A stretch of 64,000 nucleotides of DNA from Knoellia subterranea KCTC 19937 (GCF_000768685.1 NZ_AVPK01000005.1:1-64000), one strand, 5' to 3'; counted from the first letter of the stretch, positions 1 to 9,016 are shown. Notes: generated from the letters alone by a model not told the origin. A program made the numbers and translations.

Positions 1-2
1 AC

Positions 3-170
3 AACGCCCTCCGCGGCCAGAGCCGCCGTGTGACCTACGCCTTCGACGGCACCCTCCTCAACGACGGACCACCACCACGCATCGACCTCGACACCACCAC
101 CCTCGGACGCGACCTCGTCGTCGCTTTCCCACCACGACCCCCACGACCACCCGACCCCATCCCCTTCTGA
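3..170 (+). CDS. 3' end of an unidentified protein (partial at window edge)
   Basis: An open frame runs from the window edge to a TGA at 168-170, giving the last 55 residues of a protein. The tail is rich in Pro, Arg and Asp and ends PRPPRPPDPIPF. Codon use is the local high-GC pattern (many ACC, CTC, GAC), so it looks like a real coding end. I recognise no domain in this fragment. A 130-base gap follows before the next gene; apart from the -10 box listed separately I see no clear structure in it. Confidence 0.5.
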   Translation, partial: NALRGQSRRVTYAFDGTLLNDGPPPRIDLDTTTLGRDLVVAFPPRPPRPPDPIPF

Positions 171-289
171 ACCAAGTCAGTCGGGTCGAGGACAACGGGG
201 CCAGCCCGACGAGACGAGTCAGACCAGACCAGTCCGACGAAGATGAGACCGACGGGACGAGAGCGAGGCGACGAAGGATGCGAACGGCA

Positions 290-295
290 TACGGT
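290..295 (+). promoter_or_regulatory. -10 box TACGGT for a leaderless transcript
   Basis: TACGGT lies exactly 7 nt before the ATG at 303, the spacing expected if transcription begins at the start codon. It overlaps a copy of the dispersed GGCATAC word (286-292). It supports ATG 303 over the upstream in-frame ATG at 243. Confidence 0.45.
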
Positions 296-302
296 GGGGT
301 GC

Positions 303-1322
303 ATGGCCTCTCGCAAGGGTGAGTTCGGCGAACCGGTGTACCTCGACGTCGCCGGCCACGAAGTGAAGCTGTCCAGCCCCGAGCGGGTCTACTTCTCCGC
401 GCGAGGCGAGACCAAGCTGGACCTCGCGACCTACTACATCGCCGTCGGTGACGGCATCGTCAACGCCCTGCGCGAGCGACCGACGATGCTGCACCGCTTC
501 CCCGACGGGGTCGACGGCGCCAAGGTGCACCAGAAGCGGGTCCCCCGCGGGGCACCGCCGTGGCTCGAGACAGTTCGCCTGCACTTCCCCCGATGGGGCC
601 TGCACGCCGACGAACTCTGCCCCACCGACCTCGCCCACATCGTGTGGGCCGTGCAGATGAGTACTGTCGAATTCCACCCCTGGAACAGTCGCCGGGCGGA
701 CCCGGAGAAGCCCGACGAATGGCGCATCGACCTCGACCCGATGCCCGAGGCGCCGTTCGACCGGGTTCGCCGCGTCGCCCACGTCGCCCACGAGGTGCTC
801 GACGAACTCGGCGCCACCGGCTTCCCCAAGACGAGCGGCGGCCACGGCCTGCACGTCTATGTCCGCATCCAGCCCGACCACGGCCACAAGGAGGTGCGCC
901 GCGCCGCCCTGGCCTTCGCCCGTGAGGTCGAGCGGCGCGCTCCGGACGACGTCACCACGACGTGGTGGCGCAAGGATCGCGACCCAGCGGCGGTCTTCGT
1001 CGACTACAACCAGAATGCGCGGGACCACACGATTGCCAGCGCCTACTCTGTGCGCGGCAACACGATCGGAACGGTCTCGACTCCGATCGACTGGGACGAG
1101 ATCGACGACGTCGAACCCCGAGACAACACCATCGCGACCGTGCCCGAACGGTTCGCCAGGCTCGGGGACCTGCACGCCGACATCGACGACCACGTCTTCG
1201 ACATCAGTCCCCTGCTCGAGTGGGCCGATCGGGACGAGCGCGAAGGTGCCGAGACCCCGCCCGAACCCGAAGGCGACACCGACACCGATGACTCGTCCAA
1301 GGGTCCGGCCAGGAAGTCATGA
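303..1322 (+). CDS. Stand-alone LigD-type polymerase/primase (PolDom)
   Basis: This 339-residue protein matches the polymerase domain of bacterial NHEJ ligase LigD (archaeo-eukaryotic primase superfamily), which adds nucleotides during break repair. The metal-binding DLD is at D143/D145 (RIDLDPMP), the SGGHGLHVYV motif at about 178-187, and the third motif is VDYNQNARDHTIASAYSVR. There is no ligase or phosphoesterase domain and the last 35 residues are a charged tail, so it is one of the separate PolDom enzymes common in actinobacteria. ATG 303 is preferred because a -10 box lies 7 nt upstream; ATG 243 is the alternative. It overlaps the next DNA-repair gene by ATGA, suggesting co-transcription. 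No ku gene is in the window. Confidence 0.85.
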   Translation: MASRKGEFGEPVYLDVAGHEVKLSSPERVYFSARGETKLDLATYYIAVGDGIVNALRERPTMLHRFPDGVDGAKVHQKRVPRGAPPWLETVRLHFPRWGLHADELCPTDLAHIVWAVQMSTVEFHPWNSRRADPEKPDEWRIDLDPMPEAPFDRVRRVAHVAHEVLDELGATGFPKTSGGHGLHVYVRIQPDHGHKEVRRAALAFAREVERRAPDDVTTTWWRKDRDPAAVFVDYNQNARDHTIASAYSVRGNTIGTVSTPIDWDEIDDVEPRDNTIATVPERFARLGDLHADIDDHVFDISPLLEWADRDEREGAETPPEPEGDTDTDDSSKGPARKS

Positions 1323-2176
1323 CTCTCGGCGACGAGATCGTGCGCGTCGGCCCGGATCCACATCCGATCACCGGCCAGCCGTTCACGTCACCCGTTCCAC
1401 CCGGCACCGGCTGGCCCGGCGACCCGGCCGACGAGAACACCCCGGTGGCGCACAACCCTGACGAGGTGCGTGAACTGGCCTCCGGCACAGCGGAACTCGC
1501 CGAACTCGATGCCCGGGTCAGCGTCTGCAGAGCCTGCCCACGCCTCGTCGACTGGCGCGAAACGGTTGCCAGAGCAGGCCGCCGGGCGTCGTTCGCCGAC
1601 CAGCCCTACTGGGGGCGCCCCGGACCGAGCTTCGGAGATCCCGACGCCGACGCCCTCATCGTCGGCCTCGCCCCGGCCGCCAACGGCACGAACCGCACCG
1701 GCCGAATGTTCACCGGCGACGCCTCGGGCGACTTCCTCTTCGCCGCCCTTCACCGCACCGGGTACGCCAACCAGCCGACCTCTGCCGGCGCCGGAGACGG
1801 CCTGGAACTCACCGGCATACGCATCATCGCGTCGGTGCGCTGCGCCCCGCCGGAGAACACGCCCACCCCCGCCGAGAAGGCCACCTGCGCCACGTGGCTC
1901 GGCCGCGACCTCGACCTCCTCGGAGACCGACTGCGCGTCATCTTGACCCTCGGGGCGATCGGTTGGAGCGGTGTCCTCAACGCGACGTCGACGCTCGGCT
2001 GGGACGTCCCGAAACCGCGCCCCAAGTTCGGGCACGGCGCCGAGGCGACACTTCACACCCCGACCGGTCATCCCGTGCGGCTCGTGGGCTGCTTCCACGT
2101 CAGCCCGCACAACACCTACACCGGGCGCCTCACCCCGGAAATGCTCGACGCCGCCCTGGCCGGCCTGCGAAACTGA
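1319..2176 (+). CDS. Family 5 (UdgB-type) uracil-DNA glycosylase
   Basis: The 285-residue enzyme removes uracil, and in this family other deaminated bases, from DNA in base excision repair. The family 5 active-site motif GLAPAANGTNRTG starts at residue 116, and the second motif, HVSPHNTYTGRLT, is near the C-terminus. Cysteines C70, C73, C165 and C180 fit the four ligands of the family's 4Fe-4S cluster. The ATG overlaps the stop of the LigD-type polymerase gene, so two repair enzymes are translationally coupled. It contains an ATA isoleucine codon inside a GGCATAC word at 1814. Confidence 0.88.
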   Translation: MTLGDEIVRVGPDPHPITGQPFTSPVPPGTGWPGDPADENTPVAHNPDEVRELASGTAELAELDARVSVCRACPRLVDWRETVARAGRRASFADQPYWGRPGPSFGDPDADALIVGLAPAANGTNRTGRMFTGDASGDFLFAALHRTGYANQPTSAGAGDGLELTGIRIIASVRCAPPENTPTPAEKATCATWLGRDLDLLGDRLRVILTLGAIGWSGVLNATSTLGWDVPKPRPKFGHGAEATLHTPTGHPVRLVGCFHVSPHNTYTGRLTPEMLDAALAGLRN

Positions 2177-2200
2177 GTATTTCCACCGCACTTGCGGGTC

Positions 2201-2206
2201 TAGAGT
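2201..2206 (+). promoter_or_regulatory. -10 box TAGAGT for a leaderless transcript
   Basis: TAGAGT is 7 nt before the ATG at 2214 with no Shine-Dalgarno between, so the molybdate operon probably starts as a leaderless mRNA. I see no clear -35. Confidence 0.5.
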
Positions 2207-2213
2207 GATCTCC

Positions 2214-2606
2214 ATGCCGCAGATGCGCCTCTCCGAAGCCGCGATGTTCCTCGGCGTCAGCGACGACACTGTCCGACGCTGGGTCGACAGCGGCGCCCTT
2301 GAGGCCCAGACCGACGACGCCGGTCGCAAGGTCGTCGACGGCCACGCCGTCGCCCTCCTCGCCCGCGAGCAGTCGCGCGCCGCAACGGACCCGTCCAGCG
2401 TTGGCCGCAGCGCCCGCAACCGTTTCGTGGGACTCGTCACCGACATCCAGACCGACAAGGTCATGGCCCAGGTCGAGCTCCAGTGCGGCCCCTTCCGTGT
2501 CGTCTCGCTCATGTCGAGCGAAGCCGTCCGCGAGCTCGAACTCGAGCTCGGTTCCGTAGCCGTCGCCGTCGTGAAATCGACGACCGTCATCGTGGAGACC
2601 CCGTGA
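2214..2606 (+). CDS. HTH plus Mop domain molybdate-responsive regulator
   Basis: The 130-residue protein has an N-terminal MerR/excisionase-like helix-turn-helix (about 4-50, LSEAAMFLGVSDDTVRRWVDSG) and a C-terminal Mop/TOBE domain (about 66-130, RNRFVGLVTDIQTDKVMAQVEL) of the type that binds molybdate oxyanions. It is first in the mod operon and overlaps modA by GTGA, so it very likely senses molybdate and controls or buffers the transporter. This architecture replaces classical ModE in many actinobacteria. Whether it represses or activates cannot be read from the sequence. Confidence 0.8.
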   Translation: MPQMRLSEAAMFLGVSDDTVRRWVDSGALEAQTDDAGRKVVDGHAVALLAREQSRAATDPSSVGRSARNRFVGLVTDIQTDKVMAQVELQCGPFRVVSLMSSEAVRELELELGSVAVAVVKSTTVIVETP

Positions 2607-3430
2607 AAACACAGACCATCCGGTATGCCGTCCGCTCCTCCATCGCTCTCACCGGCCTTCTCGCATTGGCCGCCTGTGGCGGTAGTGACTCCGGCGACGC
2701 GACGGGCTCTGGCGCGAATTCCACTGCGACACAGTCAAACTCGTCCAGTGCACCCGCACGCACCCTCACAGTCTTTGCCGCCGCCTCCCTCCAGAAGCCG
2801 TTCGAGGAGATCGGCGACGCGTTCGAGAAGGCCCACCCCGGAGTGACCGTGAAGTTCAGCTTCGGCGGCTCGTCGGGGCTCGTCGCCCAACTCCAGGAAG
2901 GCGCCCCCGCACACGTCCTCGCCACCGCCAACGAAGCGACGATGGACAAGGCCGTCGCCGACTCCCTCATCAGCGGGACACCGACGCCGTTCGTCTCCAA
3001 CACGCTGCAAATCGTTGTGCCACAGGACAATCCGGCTGGCATCACCGGTCTGGCCGACCTCACCAAGTCCGGCACCAAGGTCGTGCTGTGCGCCCCCGCG
3101 GTGCCGTGCGGGGCGGCGTCCACGAGTGTCGAGAAGTCGGCGGGGATCGACATCAAGCCGGTCAGCGAGGAGCAGTCCGTCACCGACGTCCTGGGCAAGG
3201 TGCGCTCCGGTGAGGCTGACGCGGGCCTCGTCTACGTGACCGATGTGGCCGGAGCGGGCACCGAGGTCAAGGGCATCGACTTCCCCGAGGCGAAGTCGGC
3301 CATCAACATCTATCCGATTGCCGCCCTCAAGAGCGCCACCGACGCCGCCCTCGCCACCGAGTTCGTCTCCGCCATCACCGGAGCCGACGGACAGGCGGTG
3401 CTTCGGGAAGCAGGATTCGCGGCTCCGTGA
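2603..3430 (+). CDS. modA: Molybdate ABC transporter substrate-binding lipoprotein
   Basis: A 275-residue periplasmic-type binding protein with a lipoprotein signal: basic start, hydrophobic core and lipobox LAAC with lipidation at C25. The mature part begins after a Ser/Thr linker ([16 protein letters not shown]) and carries the conserved [23 protein letters not shown] segment of ModA proteins. It captures molybdate or tungstate outside the membrane for ModBC. The start is GTG 2603, overlapping the stop of the Mop regulator. It overlaps modB by GTGA, so modA-modB are coupled. Confidence 0.9.
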   Translation: MKTQTIRYAVRSSIALTGLLALAACGGSDSGDATGSGANSTATQSNSSSAPARTLTVFAAASLQKPFEEIGDAFEKAHPGVTVKFSFGGSSGLVAQLQEGAPAHVLATANEATMDKAVADSLISGTPTPFVSNTLQIVVPQDNPAGITGLADLTKSGTKVVLCAPAVPCGAASTSVEKSAGIDIKPVSEEQSVTDVLGKVRSGEADAGLVYVTDVAGAGTEVKGIDFPEAKSAINIYPIAALKSATDAALATEFVSAITGADGQAVLREAGFAAP

Positions 3431-4221
3431 CCCGAGCCAACTTCCCCCGGTGGCTGCTCGTCCCGGCAGTCCTCGGTGCACTCCTCGTGGCCGTCCCGAT
3501 CGGCGCCATGGCACTGACCGTCGACTGGGCCAACTTCGGAGCGCTCATCACGTCCGAGGCATCGCGGGCGGCGCTCTGGCTGAGCCTGCGCACGGCCGCG
3601 GCGAGCACCGTGTTCTGCCTCCTGCTCGGGATCCCGCTGGCTCTTGTGCTGGCGCGCACGAGCGGCACCGCGGCGACCCTGTTGCGCAGTCTTGTGCTGC
3701 TCCCGCTGGTGCTGCCGCCCGTGGTGGGAGGCATCGCCCTCCTCCAGGCCTTCGGTCGTCGCGGCATCCTCGGCCACACGCTCGACGTCCTGGGGCTCGA
3801 GATCGCCTTCTCGACGACGGCCGTCGTCATCGCCCAGACGTTCGTCGCGATGCCGTTCCTCGTCCTGAGCCTCGAAGGAGCACTCCGCGCCGCCGGCACC
3901 CGCTACGAGGACGTCGCCGCCACTCTCGGGGCAGGGCCCACGACGGTGTTCACCCGCGTCACCCTCCCCCTCGCGCTGCCGGGCCTCGTGTCGGGCACGA
4001 TCCTCGCCTTCGCTCGCTGCCTCGGTGAGTTCGGCGCGACGATCACCTTTGCCGGATCCCTGCAGGGCACGACCCGCACCCTCCCCCTCGAGATCTATCT
4101 CCAGCGCGAAGGCGACCCCCGCGCTGCCGTCGCCCTCTCCCTCGTCCTCGTCGCCGTCGCCGTGCTCGTCATCGGCTTCACCCGAGCCCGTCCGGGCTCC
4201 CTCTCGGCGGGGACGTCATGA
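3427..4221 (+). CDS. modB: Molybdate ABC transporter permease
   Basis: The 264-residue membrane protein has about six hydrophobic segments and the binding-protein-dependent permease loop ([26 protein letters not shown], about 160-185) that contacts the ATPase. It pairs with ModA and ModC to import molybdate. The start is GTG 3427 inside the modA stop. Its 3' end lies in a 20-bp tandem duplication that also carries the modC start. Confidence 0.92.
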   Translation: MTRANFPRWLLVPAVLGALLVAVPIGAMALTVDWANFGALITSEASRAALWLSLRTAAASTVFCLLLGIPLALVLARTSGTAATLLRSLVLLPLVLPPVVGGIALLQAFGRRGILGHTLDVLGLEIAFSTTAVVIAQTFVAMPFLVLSLEGALRAAGTRYEDVAATLGAGPTTVFTRVTLPLALPGLVSGTILAFARCLGEFGATITFAGSLQGTTRTLPLEIYLQREGDPRAAVALSLVLVAVAVLVIGFTRARPGSLSAGTS

Positions 4222-4244
4222 GCACGGCGGGCACGTCATGAGCC
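4205..4244 (+). repeat. 20-bp tandem duplication across the modB stop and modC start
   Basis: Two copies of a 20-bp unit (4205-4224 and 4225-4244, differing at about two bases) each contain CGTCATGAGC. The first ATG (4218) opens only a seven-codon frame; the second (4238) is in frame with modC. The duplication therefore gives two start-stop overlaps, only one of them productive. Confidence 0.75.
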
Positions 4245-5278
4245 TCGAGGTCGACGTCGCCGTCCCCGAACGCGACGTCGAGGTGGCATTCACCGTCGAG
4301 ACCGGCGAGACCCTTGCCCTGCTCGGGCCCAACGGCGCCGGCAAGTCGACCGTCCTCGCGGCCATCGCGGGCCTGATCGCGCGCAGCGGGACCGTCCGGC
4401 TCGACGACATGACCCTCGCGGACGAGAGCACGGGCACGCACCTCCGCCCACACGAGCGCGGCATCGCACTCCTCGCCCAGGAGGCCCGCCTCTTCCCGCA
4501 TCTCACCGCCGGCGACAACGTCGCGTTCGGGCCGAGGGCCCACGGCCAGTCGCGTCGCGACGCGCACACCACGGCGGTGAGATGGCTCGAGGAGGTGGGC
4601 ATGACGGCATACGCGGATCGTCGGCCCCACGAGCTGTCCGGCGGCCAGCAGCAGCGGGTGGCCATCGCGCGCGCACTCGCGACCGAACCCCGCGTCCTCC
4701 TCGTCGACGAACCCCTGTCCGCCCTCGACGTCGAGTCCGCCCCGGAAATTCGCGACCTCCTGCGCCGCGTGCTCGCCACTCGCACAACGGTTCTCGTCAC
4801 TCACGAGGTCCTCGACGCGGCCCTGCTCGCCGACCGCGTCGCCGTCATCGACGCAGGCCGGATCGTCGACCTCGGTGACACGGCTCGGGTGCTCGGCCGG
4901 CCACGCAGTGACTTCGGCGCCCGGTTCGCCGGGCTCAACCTCGTGCGGGGCGTCGCCGTGGGGGAAGCCCTGCGTATGCCGGACGGTCGCCTCCTCCACG
5001 GCCTCGCCGAAGTGCCCCTGACCGATGGTTCCCCGGCGGCAGCTGTTGTCGCCCCGTCCGCCGTGAGTGTCCACCTCGACCACCCCCACGGCAGCCCCCG
5101 CAACAGCCTCGCCGCCACGGTCGTCGACCTCGAACCCCACGCCCACCTCGTCCGGGTCCGCACCGACGTCCTCAGCGCGGACATCACCGCCGCGGCGGTC
5201 GCCGAACTCGGCCTGGCCCGCGGCAACCCCGTCGTGCTCTCGGTCAAGGCCACCGAGGTCCACCTGCACCCGGCCTGA
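4238..5278 (+). CDS. modC: Molybdate ABC transporter ATPase
   Basis: The 346-residue ATPase has Walker A GPNGAGKS at 30-37, signature LSGGQ at 133-137, Walker B LLVDEP with D157/E158, and a C-terminal TOBE/Mop-like region (about 285-345) as in ModC. It energises ModAB. ATG 4238 is chosen because it is in frame and aligns with the family start; ATG 4218 upstream terminates after seven codons. It is the last gene of the mod operon. Confidence 0.92.
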   Translation: MSLEVDVAVPERDVEVAFTVETGETLALLGPNGAGKSTVLAAIAGLIARSGTVRLDDMTLADESTGTHLRPHERGIALLAQEARLFPHLTAGDNVAFGPRAHGQSRRDAHTTAVRWLEEVGMTAYADRRPHELSGGQQQRVAIARALATEPRVLLVDEPLSALDVESAPEIRDLLRRVLATRTTVLVTHEVLDAALLADRVAVIDAGRIVDLGDTARVLGRPRSDFGARFAGLNLVRGVAVGEALRMPDGRLLHGLAEVPLTDGSPAAAVVAPSAVSVHLDHPHGSPRNSLAATVVDLEPHAHLVRVRTDVLSADITAAAVAELGLARGNPVVLSVKATEVHLHPA

Positions 5279-5288
5279 GTCGCCTCGC

Positions 5289-5294
5289 TAACCT
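5289..5294 (+). promoter_or_regulatory. -10 box TAACCT for a leaderless transcript
   Basis: TAACCT is 6 nt before ATG 5301 and only 3 nt before the alternative GTG 5298. The position favours ATG 5301 as a leaderless start. Confidence 0.45.
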
Positions 5295-5300
5295 GAGGTG

Positions 5301-6302
5301 ATGGCTTCCGGTTCTTCCCTGCCCGAGTCCGCCCCCGCTCTCGTCGTCCCCCGACCCGGGGGCGGCGACGTCCTCGAGGTCCGCGACGAGCCCGTGTCCC
5401 AGCCCGGTCCGGGGCAGGCCCTCGTCCGGGTCGCAGCCGCTGGCGTGAACTTCATCGACACCTACCAGCGCGAAGGCGTCTATCCCATCGAGACCCCGTT
5501 CGTTCTCGGCAATGAGGGTGCGGGTGAGGTCGTGGCGGTCGGCGAGGACGTCAGCAGTTTCGTCGTCGGCGACCGGGTCGCCTGGGCCCAGGGTCTCGGC
5601 TCCGCGCGCGCCTACGCGGTCGTGGACGCCCCCAACCTCGTGCAGGTGCCGCCCGCCGTCGACCTCGAGGTCGCGGCGGCCGCAATGCTCCAGGGCCTGA
5701 CCGCGCACTACCTGTCCACGAGCACGTATGCCGTCCGGCCGGGGTCCGTGGCCCTCGTCCACGCCGCTGCGGGCGGCGTGGGGCAGCTCCTCACCCAGAT
5801 GATCACGAAGCGCGGCGGCCGGGTCATCGCCACGGCCGGGTCCGCCGAGAAGCTCGAGGTGGCACGCCTGCGGGGCGCCGACGACTTGCTCAACTACCGC
5901 GAGGTCGACGACCTCGCGGCCGCCGTGCGCGAACTCACCGAAGGAGTGGGTGTCGACGTCGTCTACGACGGTGTCGGCAAGGACACGTTCGAGGCCTCGC
6001 TCGCCTCCCTACGACCCCGTGGGCTCATGGTGCTCTACGGCGCGGCGAGTGGGCAGGTGCCTGACTTCGACCTGCAGCGTCTCAACAGGCTCGGCTCGCT
6101 CTTCGTCACCCGCCCCAGCCTCGGCGCCTACATCGCGACCCCCGAGGAACTGCGCGCCCGCACGACCGAACTCTTCGGCTGGATCGAGTCCGGAGAGGTG
6201 CAGATCACCATCGGTGGGCGCTACCCCCTCACGGACGCGCGGACGGCATACGCCGATCTCGAAGGGCGACGCACGCAGGGCAAGCTGATCCTGATCCCCT
6301 AA
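5301..6302 (+). CDS. NAD(P)H:quinone oxidoreductase, zeta-crystallin-like MDR family
   Basis: This 333-residue medium-chain dehydrogenase/reductase has the GroES-like N-terminal half (AGVNFIDTYQREGVYPIETPFVLGNEGAGEVVAVGEDV) and a Rossmann fold with the nucleotide motif AAAGGVGQLLTQM at about 155-167. It lacks the zinc ligands of alcohol dehydrogenases, as expected for quinone oxidoreductases. It probably reduces quinones with NADPH in the cytosol. It is a single-gene unit after the mod operon; the physiological substrate cannot be inferred. Confidence 0.85.
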   Translation: MASGSSLPESAPALVVPRPGGGDVLEVRDEPVSQPGPGQALVRVAAAGVNFIDTYQREGVYPIETPFVLGNEGAGEVVAVGEDVSSFVVGDRVAWAQGLGSARAYAVVDAPNLVQVPPAVDLEVAAAAMLQGLTAHYLSTSTYAVRPGSVALVHAAAGGVGQLLTQMITKRGGRVIATAGSAEKLEVARLRGADDLLNYREVDDLAAAVRELTEGVGVDVVYDGVGKDTFEASLASLRPRGLMVLYGAASGQVPDFDLQRLNRLGSLFVTRPSLGAYIATPEELRARTTELFGWIESGEVQITIGGRYPLTDARTAYADLEGRRTQGKLILIP

Positions 6303-6390
6303 GCGGTGACAGGCCGCCCCGGGCCGGGATAAGGTCCGCCCAGTACCGACGCGCGGTCGCGCGAGGTGGTCTGAATCCAAGGGGAATCTC

Positions 6391-8514
6391 ATGAAGCGCT
6401 GGTTCCGCGCGTCGTCAGTCGGCGCGCTCCTTCTCGCTGCTGGGGTGGGCGTCACCGCGACCCCCGTCGCAGCCTCCACCGCAGCATCGGCGGCGTCCGT
6501 TCCGGTCCGCAACGAACTGTCCATCGTCACGGCTGCGGGTGCGTTCGTGCCTGCAGTGACGACGCAGACACCGACGGTCACCGGCTCGGGCTCCTCGTGG
6601 ACGTGGGCGGCGGGGACGAACTCCGTCCAGCTGAGCCCGGCCACGGGCGAGACGTTCAAGGTCGGAACGTTCGCGATCGGCACGGCGGCCGGCCAGCTCG
6701 GCGTGCAGGTCACCGGCAACAGCAAGACCTGCACCACCACGGGGACCTCGCGCGTGACCGTGCACGACGTCACCTATGACGGCGACAACGTGACCTCCCT
6801 CGCAGCCACGGCCCAGGTCGCCTGCGGCGGCACCGGTCAGACCGCAGTGGAGCTGCGTCTCAACAGCACCGTCGGTGCGGAGCGAGGCTGGAGCCAGCCC
6901 CTCGGCAAGGACGCGGGCGTGCGCCGCATCACCTTCACGTCCCCCGAGGCCAGCACGGTCAAGGACGTCGCCTGGGTGGGTGACCTGCCCGCCGAGATCA
7001 AGAACAACACGTGCGCCAACGAGGCCCTCCCGGCCGGTGGGACCTGCACCGTCGACGTCTACGCCCACCCGATCGAGGACGGGGCCCAGTACCTCGCCCT
7101 GACCATCCGCGACGCGGACGGCAAGCGCCTCGACACGACCTCGATCATCACGCAGAACACGCGGCAGCCGGACGGCTCCTACACCCCGCTGGCCACACCG
7201 CGCCGCTTCGCCGACACCCGCCAGACCACGCCCCTGCGCGCCGGCGCGCCGCGTGACTTCCAGATCACCGGCGTCAACGGCATGCCGTCCACCGGGGTCT
7301 CTGCGGTCGTCGTCAACCTCACGGTGGTCTCGCCGTCCGCCAACAGCTACGTCACGGCATACCCGGCGGGTCAGGCCGTGCCGACGGCATCGTCGATCAA
7401 CTACACCAAGGGCTGGACGGGCGCGAACGCCGTCACGGTCAAGGTCGGCACCGGAAGCCTCTACGGCAAGATCCGCCTGCTCGCCGGCAGCGGCTCCACG
7501 CATGTCCTCGTCGACGTCGTCGGCTACTACCGCAACCCGGCAGGCACGTCGTCCGCCGCAGGGGCCTACGGCTCCTACCACGCGTTCGAGCCGTTCCGTC
7601 TCTACGACAGCCGCAAGGACGTCAAGGTCAACGGCTACGAGATCTTCGACCTCAGCGCCGACTTCGGGTCGGTCAACCCCAAGATCAAGGCGCTCGCCAT
7701 GAACGTCACCGCCGTCGCGCCGGAGGGTTCGGGCTACCTCACCCTGTGGAACGGCATCGGCAGCATCGACGTGCCCGTGGTCTCGACGCTCAACTTCACG
7801 ACGGGACGCACCGTCCCGAACATGACCGTCGTCCCCGTGGGGCGCCAGGGCACGGTGCCGGCCTTCACCGTGGCCAACGGCTCCTCCAAGAAGGTGCACG
7901 TCATCGTCGACATCATCGGCGTCTTCGACGACGACACCCTCACGGACGGATCACGCCTCAAGGCTCAGGCGACCCCGAAGCGCATCCTCGACTCGCGCTA
8001 CGGCATCGGCTTCGGCCGGCTCGGCCCGGGCGCGACGGGCACCGGCAGCGCCGGCTCCGTCGCCGGCGCGTGGACGACCTCGCTCTCGGCCAACCTGACC
8101 GCGGTGGCGCCGTCCAAGCCGACCTGGCTCACGATCTGGGCTGCCGGCGATCCGAAGCCGGGCGTGAGCGCGATGAACCCCTATGCCGGCAAGAACGTCG
8201 CCAGCATGGTCATGCCGGGGCTGTCGGAGAGCAACCAGTACTCCATCAACAACGCCGACGGCACCACGCACGTCCTGCTCGACGTCGTCGGGACGTTCGA
8301 GTACTACCGCACCGCAGACTACGCCCCGACGTCCGGTGTCCTCACGGGCAACGGCCCGGCCTGGAGCAGCACCGCGGACGATGGCCCGAGCGCCGCAACG
8401 CCTCGTGCCGGTGCCGCCAAGGGCACCGACAGCGCCGACAGCACCGACAGCGAAGCCGGCGCAGCTCGCATCGCTCCGGCGCGGACGCTCGACGCGCGCC
8501 TCAACGTGCGCTGA
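6391..8514 (+). CDS. Large secreted protein with three repeats of an actinobacterial surface domain
   Basis: A 707-residue exported protein: signal peptide about 1-32, a unique N-terminal region with four cysteines (about 40-250), then three repeats of about 118 residues at roughly 264-382, 397-513 and 524-640. Each begins with a basic-Asp-Ser/Thr-Arg motif (RRFADTR, FRLYDSR, RILDSR) and ends in a VDVVG(Y/T)(Y/F)-like strand. The protein ends with the opening of a fourth unit (ARTLDARLNVR), so the last repeat is truncated or serves as a tail. Such repeats occur in many actinobacterial exported proteins of unknown function. The AAGGGGA ribosome site at about 6378 fixes ATG 6391. A hairpin terminator follows. 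Confidence 0.7.
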   Translation: MKRWFRASSVGALLLAAGVGVTATPVAASTAASAASVPVRNELSIVTAAGAFVPAVTTQTPTVTGSGSSWTWAAGTNSVQLSPATGETFKVGTFAIGTAAGQLGVQVTGNSKTCTTTGTSRVTVHDVTYDGDNVTSLAATAQVACGGTGQTAVELRLNSTVGAERGWSQPLGKDAGVRRITFTSPEASTVKDVAWVGDLPAEIKNNTCANEALPAGGTCTVDVYAHPIEDGAQYLALTIRDADGKRLDTTSIITQNTRQPDGSYTPLATPRRFADTRQTTPLRAGAPRDFQITGVNGMPSTGVSAVVVNLTVVSPSANSYVTAYPAGQAVPTASSINYTKGWTGANAVTVKVGTGSLYGKIRLLAGSGSTHVLVDVVGYYRNPAGTSSAAGAYGSYHAFEPFRLYDSRKDVKVNGYEIFDLSADFGSVNPKIKALAMNVTAVAPEGSGYLTLWNGIGSIDVPVVSTLNFTTGRTVPNMTVVPVGRQGTVPAFTVANGSSKKVHVIVDIIGVFDDDTLTDGSRLKAQATPKRILDSRYGIGFGRLGPGATGTGSAGSVAGAWTTSLSANLTAVAPSKPTWLTIWAAGDPKPGVSAMNPYAGKNVASMVMPGLSESNQYSINNADGTTHVLLDVVGTFEYYRTADYAPTSGVLTGNGPAWSSTADDGPSAATPRAGAAKGTDSADSTDSEAGAARIAPARTLDARLNVR

Positions 8515-8526
8515 CCACAAGAGGCA

Positions 8527-8568
8527 CATGCAGGGTCCGCCCCGATCATTCGGGGCGGGCCCTGCATG
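8527..8568 (+). terminator. Strong hairpin terminator
   Basis: Arms 8527-8544 and 8551-8568 (CATGCAGGG-CCGCCCCG type) pair with one small bulge around a six-base loop, 12 nt after the stop of the repeat protein. There is no U-tract, as is common in actinobacteria. It also lies downstream of the convergent small membrane gene. Confidence 0.75.
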
Positions 8569-8661
8569 CGTGTTGGTGGTGCTCAGGCTGCTCTGGTTGG
8601 GTGAGGCGCCCGGGTTGCTGGTTGGACTCCGGGCGCGTTGGTGCTCAGGCGCGGTGGTGCC

Positions 8662-9003
8662 TCAGGTCCAGAGCGTGGCGATGAGTGCGTTGATGATCGC
8701 GAGCGCCCCGGCGGCGTGCACGAGTCGCGGTTCGCCCTGCCCGCGGCGCTCACGCCCGGCCGCGATCTCGGCGCAAGCGGCCACGGCGAGCGCGACGAGC
8801 AGCTTGACGCCGATCTTGGTGTGGTTGACGTCGCCGTCACCGGCTTCGTTGATCCCGACGAGCACGAGTCCCGTGATGATCTGGGCCCGTGCGCCCCACA
8901 CGAGCCACGGGGTGGGCACACCGCGGCGCACGACGACACTTCCGACGATCGCCAGAAGGCCGAGGAGGTGCAGAACGACGAAGACGACCTTGAGTGCATC
9001 CAT
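8662..9003 (-). CDS. Small membrane protein of unknown function
   Basis: The 113-residue protein has four predicted membrane segments (VVFVVLHLLGLLAIVGSVVV, ARAQIITGLVLVGI, VKLLVALAVAACAEIAA, AAGALAIINALIATLW). It resembles small four-helix integral membrane proteins common in actinobacteria, but I cannot name a function. ATG 9003 is chosen because a TAATCT box lies 7 nt upstream and the longer frame adds a non-hydrophobic stretch. Two palindromic direct repeats lie further upstream. Confidence 0.65.
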   Translation of the reverse strand: MDALKVVFVVLHLLGLLAIVGSVVVRRGVPTPWLVWGARAQIITGLVLVGINEAGDGDVNHTKIGVKLLVALAVAACAEIAAGRERRGQGEPRLVHAAGALAIINALIATLWT

Positions 9004-9010
9004 GGCACTG

Positions 9011-9016
9011 AGATTA
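9011..9016 (-). promoter_or_regulatory. -10 box TAATCT for a leaderless transcript
   Basis: On the minus strand TAATCT precedes ATG 9003 by exactly 7 nt, matching the leaderless pattern seen elsewhere in the window. Confidence 0.5.

Noticed and set aside
35-316. Minus-strand 93-residue frame at the window start
   Set aside because: It lies over the plus-strand partial gene and promoter region, is low-complexity and has no ribosome site.
4218-4241. ATG 4218 as the modC start
   Set aside because: It opens only seven codons (MSTAGTS) before a stop and is out of frame with modC; ATG 4238 fits the family.
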